Source: an uncultured bacterium (GTDB taxonomy: Bacteria; Verrucomicrobiota; Kiritimatiellia; RFP12; UBA1067). Taken from it: a stretch of 32,481 nucleotides of DNA. Each line of letters opens with the position of its first letter. Within the stretch, counting starts at the first letter, position 1. Positions 7,498 through 15,578 of the stretch are shown here, piece after piece. A program made the position numbers and the translations under genes. Location of the stretch: contig CACXPT010000066.1 in the NCBI GenBank assembly GCA_902769585.1, forward strand, positions 1 to 32,481, read 5' to 3'. The notes beneath the pieces were generated by a model. The model was not told the origin of the DNA and searched no databases. It saw only the letters and a program-made list of their open reading frames with translations.

Positions 7498-8394
7498 CAA
7501 AAACGCCTCCACCTCCGCCCGTGTCGGGGCGCTGGGCGGACGGCCCGAGAGGCCGCGGCACTTGATGGCAGAGACCGCGCTCGCGAAGCGCATGGACTCT
7601 AGCATGTCGTGCGTCTCGATCCAGCGGACCGCAAAGCCCGTGTGGAACAGGTCTCCGCATCCTGTCGTGTCCACCACCTTCTCCACCTTGAACGCGGGCA
7701 GCTTCACAAAGTCCTTGCCGTCGAAGCACATCGACCCCCGCACGCCCATCGTCGCGCCGCACACCTGCGGACGGTACTTCGCCCACACCTGCCGCACGGC
7801 CTCCTCCGCGTCCGTCAAGCCCGTAAGCTTCAGGATGAACTCCTCGGAGCAGACGAGCAGATCGGCGAGAGGCAGCAGTTCCGCCGTGCCGTCGCGGTGG
7901 GTGCCCGCATCGTAATTCACTAGCACGCCCGCCTCGCGCGCCACCTTGGCGGCGGCGATCGCGCCTGCGGCGTTGTGCCCGTCGAGGTGCAGCACTTTCG
8001 CGCGAGCGATGACCTCTGGATCGATCTCGTCGGCCGTCAGCTCGTCCAGACCCTCGCGCGTCCAGGCGCACGAGCGGTTGCCGGTCTTCTCCTCGATCCA
8101 GAGGTAGGCGATGGCGCTGGTGGCACCGGGACGCACCTTCACCATCGAGGTGTCCACATGCTGACGCGCGAAGTCGTCAAGAATCATCCTGCCGTCAGCG
8201 TCGTCGCCGACCGTGCCGACGAACGCCGCGCTCAGGCCGAGCGTCGCCGCCGCCGCCGTCGAGTTGCCGGCTGGGCCGCCGCCGAGGATCGCGTGCGAGA
8301 GCATCCGCACCTTCGTGTCCATTGGAATGAACGGCAGCACCGCAAGGTGGTCGTTCGAACAAAAGCCGAGGCCTACGTAGTCGAATTGTTTCAT
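7483..8394 (-). CDS. PfkB-family carbohydrate kinase
   Basis: 303-aa ribokinase-like sugar kinase; cytoplasmic, ATP-dependent. Features: N-terminal GGGPAGNSTAAAATLG (signature 1 area), FVGTVGDDADGRMI, the lid strands, and C-terminal signature DTTGCGDLFHTGF with the catalytic GCGD (commonly GAGD; Ala replaced by Cys). Length is normal. The ATG at 8394 has no Shine-Dalgarno; instead a TGG-TATAAT element ends 7 nt upstream, which predicts a leaderless transcript. The last residues LEGER and the TGA stop derive from the TTCACC-type repeat. With the adjacent transporter it probably phosphorylates an imported sugar; which sugar cannot be read. Confidence 0.9.
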   Translation of the reverse strand: MKQFDYVGLGFCSNDHLAVLPFIPMDTKVRMLSHAILGGGPAGNSTAAAATLGLSAAFVGTVGDDADGRMILDDFARQHVDTSMVKVRPGATSAIAYLWIEEKTGNRSCAWTREGLDELTADEIDPEVIARAKVLHLDGHNAAGAIAAAKVAREAGVLVNYDAGTHRDGTAELLPLADLLVCSEEFILKLTGLTDAEEAVRQVWAKYRPQVCGATMGVRGSMCFDGKDFVKLPAFKVEKVVDTTGCGDLFHTGFAVRWIETHDMLESMRFASAVSAIKCRGLSGRPPSAPTRAEVEAFLEGER

Positions 8395-8401
8395 CGGGAT
8401 G

Positions 8402-8410
8402 ATTATACCA
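8402..8410 (-). promoter_or_regulatory. Extended -10 promoter, probably giving leaderless mRNA
   Basis: The minus strand reads TGG-TATAAT (TATAAT at 8407-8402), a perfect -10 with the TGn extension. Only 7 nt separate it from the kinase ATG at 8394, so transcription should begin at or next to the A of ATG. Confidence 0.65.
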
Positions 8411-8418
8411 TATTTAGG

Positions 8419-9087
8419 TCACGAATCGGCGGTCAGCGCGTCGATCTGCTTGGTGGTGCCGAAGACGATGAGCTTGTCGTCGCCATGGATCTGGTCGTTC
8501 GGGCCAGGGATCATGATGGCGCGAGGCTTCTTCGGGTTCTCGTCCTGGCGGCGGATGCAGAGCACCGTCACGCCCGTCTTGTTTCGGAGATCCGCCTGCG
8601 CGAGCGTCTTGTCGACGCACGACTCCGGGACGTTGATCTCGGCGATGGAGCATCCCTCGGATATCTCTAGCAGGTCGAACGCGCCCCGGTTCGCGAGCGA
8701 CCGCGCAAGCCTGTGGGCGCTCTCGTGGTCGGGGAAGATCACCTGGTCTGCGCCGATCTTCTGCAGGATCTTGCCGTGCAGCTCGCTCGTGGCCTTTGCC
8801 ACCACCGTCTCGATGCCCAGCTCCTTGCAGTTGGCAGTCGCGAGGGTGGACGCCTCTATGTTCGAGCCGATGGCCACCACCGCCACGTCGCACTCGCGCA
8901 GGCCCGCCTCGTCAAGCGTACGCGCGTCGGTCGCATCGCCCTGAACAGCCTGCTCCACGATATCGCGCGCCTTCTGCACGAGGGAACCGTTGCGGTCCAG
9001 GAGCAGCACCTCCTGGCCGGCTTCAGCCAGCGATTCCGCAAGCGAGAGCCCAAATCGCCCCGCGCCGATGATTCCTATCCTTCTCAT
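8419..9087 (-). CDS. KtrA/TrkA-type potassium uptake regulatory protein
   Basis: 222-aa cytoplasmic regulatory subunit of a K+ channel/transporter. An RCK-N Rossmann domain opens with MRRIGIIGAGRFGLSLAESL and has LLLDRN at the nucleotide-binding acidic position, GDATD and VVAIG; an RCK-C (TrkA_C) domain follows from about residue 140 (EISEGCSIAEINVPES) to the end. AGGAGG lies 4 nt before the ATG, and the start overlaps the preceding lipoprotein stop in ATGA, so the two are translationally coupled. The partner membrane subunit (KtrB/TrkH) is not next to it, which is unusual; downstream is an independent PfkB gene. Confidence 0.88.
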   Translation of the reverse strand: MRRIGIIGAGRFGLSLAESLAEAGQEVLLLDRNGSLVQKARDIVEQAVQGDATDARTLDEAGLRECDVAVVAIGSNIEASTLATANCKELGIETVVAKATSELHGKILQKIGADQVIFPDHESAHRLARSLANRGAFDLLEISEGCSIAEINVPESCVDKTLAQADLRNKTGVTVLCIRRQDENPKKPRAIMIPGPNDQIHGDDKLIVFGTTKQIDALTADS

Positions 9088-9692
9088 TTCGCCTCCTGTT
9101 CCTGCTTTTTCTCCGAAGGTGGCTTTGGCCTGCTGGGGACGGTCCGCTGCCTGCCAAGCGTCGGACGGTTGAACTCCAGCACCACGTTGTACAGGCGCTC
9201 CGCCAGCTCCGGGTCTTCCTCGAAGAGGTTCTTCACCTCGGAATAAGTCTTGTTGTCCATGGCCGCACGCACGGCCAGGAACCGCCCGTGCGACGGATAC
9301 TTCGTGGACGTGAACATCTTGTCCTTGTCGAACAGCCCCGCGTTTACGAGATTCTGGAACACCTCGCGGACATGCTCCGGATCCACGCTGAACTGCCGCG
9401 CACGGTAGTCGTCCCACGTCTCGTCGTCCATCGACTTCGCGAAGCTGTCAGATACGCGCCGCGACGTGCCGCTCTTCACGTCCACGAACCCCGCGCCCGT
9501 GATTCGCACCGAGACGCGCCGCACCGGGTCGCGCGAGGCGTTGTAATAGTGGATCTCGCACCAGTTCAGCGGCGTCACCGTCACCGTCACGTACGGATCG
9601 TCCCAGAAGAGTCCACAGCCGGGAAGCAAGATCAAGGCAAGAACGAGGATCAAGGATTTTAGATTGAAGATTGAAGATTGAAGATTAGACAT
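9084..9692 (-). CDS. Hypothetical lipoprotein coupled to KtrA-like gene
   Basis: 202-aa protein with a lipoprotein signal: hydrophobic LILVLALILLPGC, then Cys. The mature part has no family I recognise: a beta-rich start (PYVTVTVTPLNWCEIHYYNA, RRVSVRITGAGFVDV) and a helical end with a charged, proline-rich tail (PSRPKPPSEKKQEQEAK). GGAGGA lies 6 nt before the ATG. The first codons (SNLQSSIFNLKS) are a TCTTCAA 7-bp repeat (9661-9688), so the n-region is repeat-encoded. It overlaps the ktrA-like start by 4 bp. An outer-membrane or periplasmic role is inferred from the signal only. Confidence 0.75.
   Translation of the reverse strand: MSNLQSSIFNLKSLILVLALILLPGCGLFWDDPYVTVTVTPLNWCEIHYYNASRDPVRRVSVRITGAGFVDVKSGTSRRVSDSFAKSMDDETWDDYRARQFSVDPEHVREVFQNLVNAGLFDKDKMFTSTKYPSHGRFLAVRAAMDNKTYSEVKNLFEEDPELAERLYNVVLEFNRPTLGRQRTVPSRPKPPSEKKQEQEAK
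9661..9688. repeat. 7-bp repeat in lipoprotein signal codons (AGATTGA x3, AGATTAG)
   Basis: Four consecutive 7-bp units end four bases short of the start codon's outer edge (CAT, 9690-9692) and encode the lipoprotein signal n-region. Confidence 0.9.
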
Positions 9693-9713
9693 GACGAGTC
9701 CTCCAAATCACTT

Positions 9714-9735
9714 TTCACCTTTCACCATTCACATT
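9714..9735. repeat. Short TTCACCT/TTCACCA tract at coaX stop
   Basis: Three degenerate 7-bp units of the TTCACC family; the coaX stop TGA (9722-9724) is inside. Confidence 0.75.
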
Positions 9736-10495
9736 TCGCCGTCAACAGTCCTGCCCCATGCAAGGTCAAAGTCTGGTCAATGGCAAACGGCATTCCGCTG
9801 TCGCGCAACACCCACTTCGCGAAGCCGCCGGTGGCGACGAGCCTGAAGTCTGTCTTGAAGTTGCGCGCCAGGGTGGACACGATCTCGCGCACCATGCCGC
9901 GATAGCCCACGAGCGCGCCGAAGCGCATGGCCTCCTCGGTGGAGCGCCCGATCTTCGGACAGCGCCCGCCCAGCTTCATGCGCGGAAGCTTGGCAGTGCG
10001 CTCGTAGAGGTAGTCGCGCATCAGCGGAAACCCGGGCGCAATCACGCCGCCGCGCCACGTGAGGTCCGCCGTGATTGCCGCCGCAGTGAACGCCGTCCCG
10101 AAGTCGCACACGATCACTGGCGCGCCATAGCGGTCCACCGCTGCCGCCGCATCCGCAAGGCGGTCCGCGCCGATCGTCTCGGGATGCGGATAGTCGAGCG
10201 AGAGACCCGAGGCTGCGCCGAACAGCGCGTGGTCCACGCGGACGAACGGCAACCCCTGACTCTTCGCGAAACGCCGCCACGCGGCATCCGCGCGCGGCAC
10301 CACGCTCACGTAGGCGATGCCGTCCGCGCCGAGGGCGCGGAGCGCCTCTGCCGCCGCGAAGGCCGCTGCCCTGTCCTGCGCACGGGGCGCAAGCCCAGTG
10401 TCGCCGTCGACGTGCGAAATGCGCGAGACGCGGCCGCCGGACCAAAGTCCAACGGCCGTGCTCGTATTTCCCACATCTACGGCGATCAGCTTCAC
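9722..10495 (-). CDS. coaX: Type III pantothenate kinase
   Basis: First step of coenzyme A synthesis: ATP-dependent phosphorylation of pantothenate; cytoplasmic. 257 aa, the usual CoaX length. ASKHA-fold motifs: KLIAVDVGNTSTAVGLW (phosphate 1), the pantothenate-site GADRLADAAAA, and VIVCDFGTAFTAAAI followed by GGVIAPGFPL. The GTG start at 10495 overlaps the upstream gene's stop in GTGA; longer frames are shadows of the rhamnosidase. The stop lies in a TTCACC-type repeat, so the terminal CEW may be repeat-derived. Housekeeping gene behind a glycosidase, probably an incidental operon. Confidence 0.93.
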   Translation of the reverse strand: MKLIAVDVGNTSTAVGLWSGGRVSRISHVDGDTGLAPRAQDRAAAFAAAEALRALGADGIAYVSVVPRADAAWRRFAKSQGLPFVRVDHALFGAASGLSLDYPHPETIGADRLADAAAAVDRYGAPVIVCDFGTAFTAAAITADLTWRGGVIAPGFPLMRDYLYERTAKLPRMKLGGRCPKIGRSTEEAMRFGALVGYRGMVREIVSTLARNFKTDFRLVATGGFAKWVLRDSGMPFAIDQTLTLHGAGLLTAKCEW

Positions 10496-13413
10496 TTCAC
10501 GACCGTGTAGGTGCCTGCCACGTACTCCTTCGGCTGCTCGCCGGGAACCGTGACGGTGGCAGTCGTGTTCGCCGGAATCGTGAACGTCCACGTCCACTTG
10601 CCCGCCTCGTCATAGCACCATGCGCTCTTGATCGGACCGTAGGGCGAACGGAAGCAGGCCTTCACCTTGCCCATGCGCTTGTCGGGCACCGGCGCGAGAA
10701 TGATGTGCTTGAATCCGGGGCAGGACACGTCCTCCTGGATGCCGGCCATCGTGCCGTACATCCACGCAAGCACCGCGCCATAGGCGTAGTGGTTGAACGA
10801 GTTCATGCCGGCCGCACCGAAGCCGTCCTTCTTCGTGTAGGAGTTCCAGCGCTCCCAGATTGTCGTGGCGCCCTGGTCGACGGAGTAGAGCCACGAGGGG
10901 TTCTTGTGCTGGAGAAGGAGCGTGTAGGCCATCTCCGGCGCGCCCACGTCGTAGGTGAGCGTGTCCATCAGGATGGACGTGCCCAGGAAACCGGTCTGGA
11001 GGCAGTCGCCATGATCCTTGAAGTTCTTGAGAAGCGCGGCCTTCGTCTTCGCGATCGCGTCTGGCTTCTCAAGAAGGCCGAGCTTGAGCGCGAAGAGCGC
11101 GGGCGTCTGCATGTCGCGGAAGACAGGCAGGAGCATTCCGTCCTTGGCGTCCACGAACTTCTCGCGGAGGAACTTGAGCGCACGATCGGCCATGGCGCGG
11201 AACGCGGCCGCGTCGTCATTCTTGCCGATCGCCTCGGCCATCGTGACCATCATGCGCGCGTCCCACAGCCAGTAGCTGCAGCCGAGGTACTGCCAGTACT
11301 TCAGCGCGTCGGCCTTGATGCGGCGCTTGCCGTCCGGTCCCTTCTCGACATGCAGGCCGCCGCAGGTTTCGAGCTTCTCGTAGGAGAGCCAGTCGGCCCA
11401 CTGATGGCCCGTCGCCTGCGGGGAGGTGTACTTCATGTCCTCGACAAGCTTCATGTAGCGCTTCATCGACTCCCAGTTCGCCTCGACGACGCGAGTGTCG
11501 CCGAACTGCTTCCACACCGTGTACGGCACGATGATGCCGGCGTCCGCCCAGCCAAGCTGGTGACCGCGCTCGCTGCCGTACTGCGCCAGCGGCGCGACGC
11601 CCGTGTAGGAGCCGTCGTCATGCTGGGTGTCGCGCATGTCGCGCATCCACTTCATGAAGAAGCCGTAGACGTTGGCGTTGTACGTCGCCGCCTCGGTGAA
11701 CACCTGCGTGTCGGCCGTCCAGCCCAGGCGCTCGTTGCGCTGCGGGCAGTCCGTCGGGACGGAGAGATAGTTGGAGTACTGGCCCCACTTGACGTTGGAG
11801 ATGAGCTGGTTGACGTCCTTCACGCCCGTCTCCATGCAGCCGGTCTCGGTCCACTTCGGGATGGACGTGACGGGAATGGAGCGGAGCTTCTTGATCGTCA
11901 CCTTGCCGGTGGCCGTGATGGACACGTAGCGGTAGCCGAAGAACGTGAAGTTCGGGCGATACTTCTCCTCGCCCGTGCCAGCGAACGTGTAGTTGAGCGT
12001 CGTGCGCGCCTGGCGGTAGTTGGTGAAGTAGGCGGAGCCCTCGGGACCGTCGCAGCCACGCTTCTTGGCGCCGTTGCCGTCGTTCAGCATCTCGGCAGGA
12101 CGCATCTTGAGCGTCACGCCCTCGGCGGCGGAGAACACGAAGCAGGGAATGGCCGCGGCGTTCTGCGCGAAGTCCACCACGAGCGTCTCGTCCTTGTCCA
12201 CCACGATGTCGTCGCCGTCCTTGTAGGAGCGGAGCTTCTTCACCTTGCCGAACTCGCCGTCCTTCGCGCCCTCGGCACCCTTCCAGACGTACATCTCGGC
12301 AGGCGCGATGGCCAGATCGCACCTGAGGCGGATCGGCGCGCCCGTCATCGGGAAGAGCTCGCCCTTGAACTCCGTGTTGACCTCGGAGGCGCGGAACTTG
12401 TCGCAGGGCTTCTTGCCCTTCATCCAGCACGTCTTCACGCGCGCGTCGTAGTCCTCGCCGTCGAAGATGGCAGCGCGGATAACAGGACCCGTCGTGGCGG
12501 AGAGCCACGTCGTGTCGGTGCCGAAGCGCTTCTCGGTGCCGTCGGCGTAGCGCAGGATGAGCTGCGCACGGAAGGCGGACTTCTTGCCGAAGAAGTTGAC
12601 GATCTTGTCGCGCCACCAGCCGGACGAGACCTGCGCGGAGAACGTGTTGGCTTCGGACTTGCCGGTCTTCATCAGGTGCGTCACGTCGTAGGTGAAGGAA
12701 TATTTCGTCTTGCCGTTGTGCGTGAAGCCGGGCTTCAGGTAGTCGCGCACCAGCTTGCCGCCGATGGCCTTGCAGCCCTTGCGCGAGACAGGCTCGCCGT
12801 TAACGTACGCCTCGAACGCGCCCAAGCCGGCCACCGACCAGTAGGCCTCCTTGACGTCCTTGGCGTTCGCGAGCGTCTTCACGAAGCAGGCCGTGCCGTC
12901 CTCGGCCTCCTGCTTCGCGCGGTGGTCATGGCCGTTCTTCATCGCCTCGCCGCCGCGCACCTTCGAGTCGACCGCGGAAATCCACACGGAACCGTTCCAG
13001 TCGTCCTTCTTGAAGAGGCCCGTCTCGAAGAAGCCCTTTGCCGGAGCCAGCCAGACGCCCTTCTCGTCCTTCACCGCAACCTGCCAGAAGTACTTCATGG
13101 CGCTCTTGAGCGGCGTTCCGGCGTATTTCACGCCCACGGACTTGCCGCAGGCCACCTCGCCGGAGTCCCACACGCACTGGCCGGTGGGAGAACCCTCCTT
13201 CACCATGATGCGATAGGCGGTCTGCGCCGCCCCTTCCCTCTCCGAGCACATCCGCCAGCTGAACGACGGCGTCTCGCCGATGTTCGCCGGAGACACGAGC
13301 TGGTCGGTCGTCAGGCCCGTCGTCTTCGTCTCGCAGGACCCGCAGAACCATCCGCAGCAACCCGCCAGCAACCCTGTCGCCAGCACCAATGCCGGCATCA
13401 TCACTTTTCGCAT
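10492..13413 (-). CDS. Alpha-L-rhamnosidase (GH78), lipoprotein
   Basis: Inverting glycosidase removing terminal alpha-L-rhamnose, as from pectin rhamnogalacturonan or flavonoid glycosides. The 973-aa protein begins with a lipoprotein signal (MMPALVLATGLLAGC) and is probably surface- or periplasm-anchored. N-terminal beta domains follow (LVSPANIGETPSFSWRM, YFWQVAVKDEKG), then the (alpha/alpha)6 barrel with the hallmark TDCPQRNERLGWTADTQVF near residue 555, and GATTIWERWNSY near residue 850, which contains the second conserved carboxylate. The usual DCPQRDERLGW has Asn for one Asp. A C-terminal beta domain closes the protein. AAAGGAG lies 8 nt before the ATG. It overlaps coaX by 4 bp. Confidence 0.92.
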   Translation of the reverse strand: MRKVMMPALVLATGLLAGCCGWFCGSCETKTTGLTTDQLVSPANIGETPSFSWRMCSEREGAAQTAYRIMVKEGSPTGQCVWDSGEVACGKSVGVKYAGTPLKSAMKYFWQVAVKDEKGVWLAPAKGFFETGLFKKDDWNGSVWISAVDSKVRGGEAMKNGHDHRAKQEAEDGTACFVKTLANAKDVKEAYWSVAGLGAFEAYVNGEPVSRKGCKAIGGKLVRDYLKPGFTHNGKTKYSFTYDVTHLMKTGKSEANTFSAQVSSGWWRDKIVNFFGKKSAFRAQLILRYADGTEKRFGTDTTWLSATTGPVIRAAIFDGEDYDARVKTCWMKGKKPCDKFRASEVNTEFKGELFPMTGAPIRLRCDLAIAPAEMYVWKGAEGAKDGEFGKVKKLRSYKDGDDIVVDKDETLVVDFAQNAAAIPCFVFSAAEGVTLKMRPAEMLNDGNGAKKRGCDGPEGSAYFTNYRQARTTLNYTFAGTGEEKYRPNFTFFGYRYVSITATGKVTIKKLRSIPVTSIPKWTETGCMETGVKDVNQLISNVKWGQYSNYLSVPTDCPQRNERLGWTADTQVFTEAATYNANVYGFFMKWMRDMRDTQHDDGSYTGVAPLAQYGSERGHQLGWADAGIIVPYTVWKQFGDTRVVEANWESMKRYMKLVEDMKYTSPQATGHQWADWLSYEKLETCGGLHVEKGPDGKRRIKADALKYWQYLGCSYWLWDARMMVTMAEAIGKNDDAAAFRAMADRALKFLREKFVDAKDGMLLPVFRDMQTPALFALKLGLLEKPDAIAKTKAALLKNFKDHGDCLQTGFLGTSILMDTLTYDVGAPEMAYTLLLQHKNPSWLYSVDQGATTIWERWNSYTKKDGFGAAGMNSFNHYAYGAVLAWMYGTMAGIQEDVSCPGFKHIILAPVPDKRMGKVKACFRSPYGPIKSAWCYDEAGKWTWTFTIPANTTATVTVPGEQPKEYVAGTYTVVK

Positions 13414-13473
13414 TGTCTAATCTCCTTTGTTTCTTGCCAAATGTCTGAATCCTAGATGGACGGCGAGCATTTT

Positions 13474-13479
13474 AGTCTA
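13474..13479 (-). promoter_or_regulatory. Possible -10 element for the rhamnosidase gene
   Basis: The minus strand reads TAGACT about 60 nt upstream of the ATG at 13413, with a weak TTAGGC about 18 bp further up. Tentative. Confidence 0.3.
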
Positions 13480-13521
13480 TCTTGCGCCCAAGGGCAAGCC
13501 TAAACCGATGCGCACGCAACC

Positions 13522-15381
13522 CTATTCGCTGAGAGGGCCTTCCCGCAGGACGGGCAACACCTTCTCGGCGGTGCGCGAAAGCGAGAAGAGCGTGAACCCC
13601 TCCAGACCCTCAGCCCGCACGGCTGCAATCTCCTGCGCCACCACGAGCGCCGTCAGCGGCCGACGGAAGTGCGAGCACATTATCGCCATCCCCGGATAGA
13701 ACTTCGCCTTCGAGCCGGCATGCTTCAGCGCGGCGTGCTGGTTCGCGATCCGCTCCGCGTACCGGCGCGGACTCGTCATGTAGTCCATGGGGCACACGAA
13801 GTCGAGCCATCCCTCCGCGCACCAGCGCACCCATTCCTGCCCTACCACCTCCGGATCCCGCACCGGGTCGCGGAAGACGGCGGCGGATATCTCCACGCGC
13901 GAACCAGCCGCGCGCACGCGGTCGTGCACCGTCTTCACCACGTGCGAGATGTTCGCGCAGCGGAATGCCGTCCACTCGGCCGCCACTGCCTCGTCCGCCT
14001 GCGTGTCCCTGGGCCAGTTGGCCACCGGACGTCCCAGCTTCGCCTCGAAGCGTTTCCTGCACCCGTCGCAGAAGCAGCAACCCGAACCGGGGTAGCGGAT
14101 GTAGTCGAAGTGGATGCCGTCCACCTTCTTCTCGAGCGCCAGCTCGACCATCGCGTCGATCTCGAGCTGCTGGCTGTACGGGGCCGACGGACAGTTCCAG
14201 AGATCGTCGAACATCCCCTCGCGCGCCTGCTGCACGCGTCCGGCGTCCTTCGCCGCCTGCACGAACCCGGGCGAGACCGCGCGCCCCATCTTCCAGCAGA
14301 CCTTCCACACGTGCATCTTGATGCCGTGCCTCCGGCATGCGGCGCGGCACTGCTCCAGCGCATCACCGCGCTCCGCCTCCGCCTGCGGCAGCACCTTGGA
14401 TGGATAGTAGACGTAGCCGCCCCACGCGAGGTTCACCACCAGGTCCGTAAAGCCGTTCTTTTCCAGGAACCGGCAAGTAGATTCCCAGTCGTTCGTGCCG
14501 CCCAGCCCCCATGCGGAGTGGCACCAGATGAGCCGCCGCTCGCCCGCGCGCGACGGCATGGCGCGCGTTGTCGCCACCATCCTCTCCTCCTCCGCGCGCT
14601 CCGCCACAAGCCGCGCCTCGAACCTGGCCCGCACGCCCGGCAACAGCCGTTCGACCTCGTTCAGCAGTTCCTTCTGGGCTGATAGACGCTTGTTGAACAC
14701 CAGTGTCTTGCCGCCGTTCTGCGCATATTTCTTTACGATGGCATCCGCAGGCGCCGGAAGAGAGCGTGCGGACGGCAGCACGACAAACGCCACACCATCC
14801 AGTCTTTCCGGGGCTAGATCGTCTGCCGCCATCAAGCGCGTCTCGACGCAAAGGTCCTCAAACCTGTTCACGAGTCCAGCGGCGTGCTTACCCTCGCCGA
14901 TCACGTACGCCTCCGGCTTCGTCACGTCGAACCCGATGTTGCGCAAGGTGAGGCATACGGCGTTCGTCGTCGAGCGGTACCCCGCTATGCGCACGGCCTC
15001 CACGTTCCGCCATCCGTTCGGCTTCCCTTCGGTCTCCGTGTCCCTCGGCGTCACCGTCATCGGGTACCAGCCGCCCGGGACCGCGTTCTCGGGCAGTTCG
15101 AGCGAAGCCTTGTACCAGCCGCCGCCGCTCTTGAAGTAGCAGATGTACGACGCGAAGTCCGCAGGGTTGGAGATGCGCATGTCGAAGCAGAAGGACTTGA
15201 CGGCCGTCATGTCGCGCCGGATCGGCAGATCGCGCGAGATGCGCTTTTCCACGCGCACGGTCGACTTCCCTGCGATCGACAACTCTCCTTTCATGGCCGG
15301 CTCGAATACCGCCCCTTGCCCAAACGCCGCCAACGTCAGCGAAACAGCCACCGCAATCGCATGCATCTTTCTACATGTCAT
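13522..15381 (-). CDS. Secreted GHL10-like glycosyl hydrolase
   Basis: 619-aa exported protein. A signal peptide (HAIAVAVSLTLAAFGQGA) is followed by a beta-sandwich region (residues about 30-150) resembling a carbohydrate-binding or sugar-hydrolase accessory module, an alpha/beta stretch (VAFVVLPSARSLPAPADAIV) and a TIM barrel from about residue 280. The barrel has IWCHSAWGLGG, FTDLVVNLAWGG, VDGIHFDYIRYPG near residue 424 (characteristic of GHL10/DUF187 proteins), CDGCRKRFEAKLG and LDFVCPMDYM. AGGAGG lies 7 nt before the ATG. Known GHL10 members hydrolyse glycans, but activity here is unproven. It lies upstream of the rhamnosidase on the same strand with a 108-bp gap. Confidence 0.8.
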   Translation of the reverse strand: MTCRKMHAIAVAVSLTLAAFGQGAVFEPAMKGELSIAGKSTVRVEKRISRDLPIRRDMTAVKSFCFDMRISNPADFASYICYFKSGGGWYKASLELPENAVPGGWYPMTVTPRDTETEGKPNGWRNVEAVRIAGYRSTTNAVCLTLRNIGFDVTKPEAYVIGEGKHAAGLVNRFEDLCVETRLMAADDLAPERLDGVAFVVLPSARSLPAPADAIVKKYAQNGGKTLVFNKRLSAQKELLNEVERLLPGVRARFEARLVAERAEEERMVATTRAMPSRAGERRLIWCHSAWGLGGTNDWESTCRFLEKNGFTDLVVNLAWGGYVYYPSKVLPQAEAERGDALEQCRAACRRHGIKMHVWKVCWKMGRAVSPGFVQAAKDAGRVQQAREGMFDDLWNCPSAPYSQQLEIDAMVELALEKKVDGIHFDYIRYPGSGCCFCDGCRKRFEAKLGRPVANWPRDTQADEAVAAEWTAFRCANISHVVKTVHDRVRAAGSRVEISAAVFRDPVRDPEVVGQEWVRWCAEGWLDFVCPMDYMTSPRRYAERIANQHAALKHAGSKAKFYPGMAIMCSHFRRPLTALVVAQEIAAVRAEGLEGFTLFSLSRTAEKVLPVLREGPLSE

Positions 15382-15578
15382 CTCTCAACCTCCTACCAGC
15401 AATCTACCAAGCACCAGGCACTTGCCTATAGTGTTGCCAATATCCAATGTTGCCATTCTCATTTCTCAATTTCCATTGGTAATTGGCAACATTGACAATT
15501 GGCAACACTTACACATTGGCAACATTCTCCTCAGTGCACAACGCGAGCGGCGGTTTAACCTCTAACCACTAACACCAC
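15382..15578. other. Intergenic region with repeats, no gene
   Basis: It holds a degenerate CTACCA/CACCA stretch near 15395-15420, the inverted-repeat element at 15432-15524 and a short GTGGT-type repeat at the M20 gene's stop codon. No coding frame is convincing. Confidence 0.7.
15432..15524. mobile_element. Empty TGTTGCCAAT inverted-repeat element (MITE-like)
   Basis: The left arm has TGTTGCCAAT (15432-15441) and TGTTGCCATT (15448-15457). The right arm has three copies of ATTGGCAACA (15482, 15498, 15515). Arms are inverted, with 16-17 bp between copies. The same arms, same copy spacing, flank the four-helix-bundle gene at 25374-25840, so this looks like a gene-less version. Mobility is inferred. 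Confidence 0.6.

Noticed and set aside
10705..13455. 916-codon plus-strand frame opposite the rhamnosidase
   Set aside because: Mirror frame of a clear GH78 gene; low-complexity composition typical of antisense frames.
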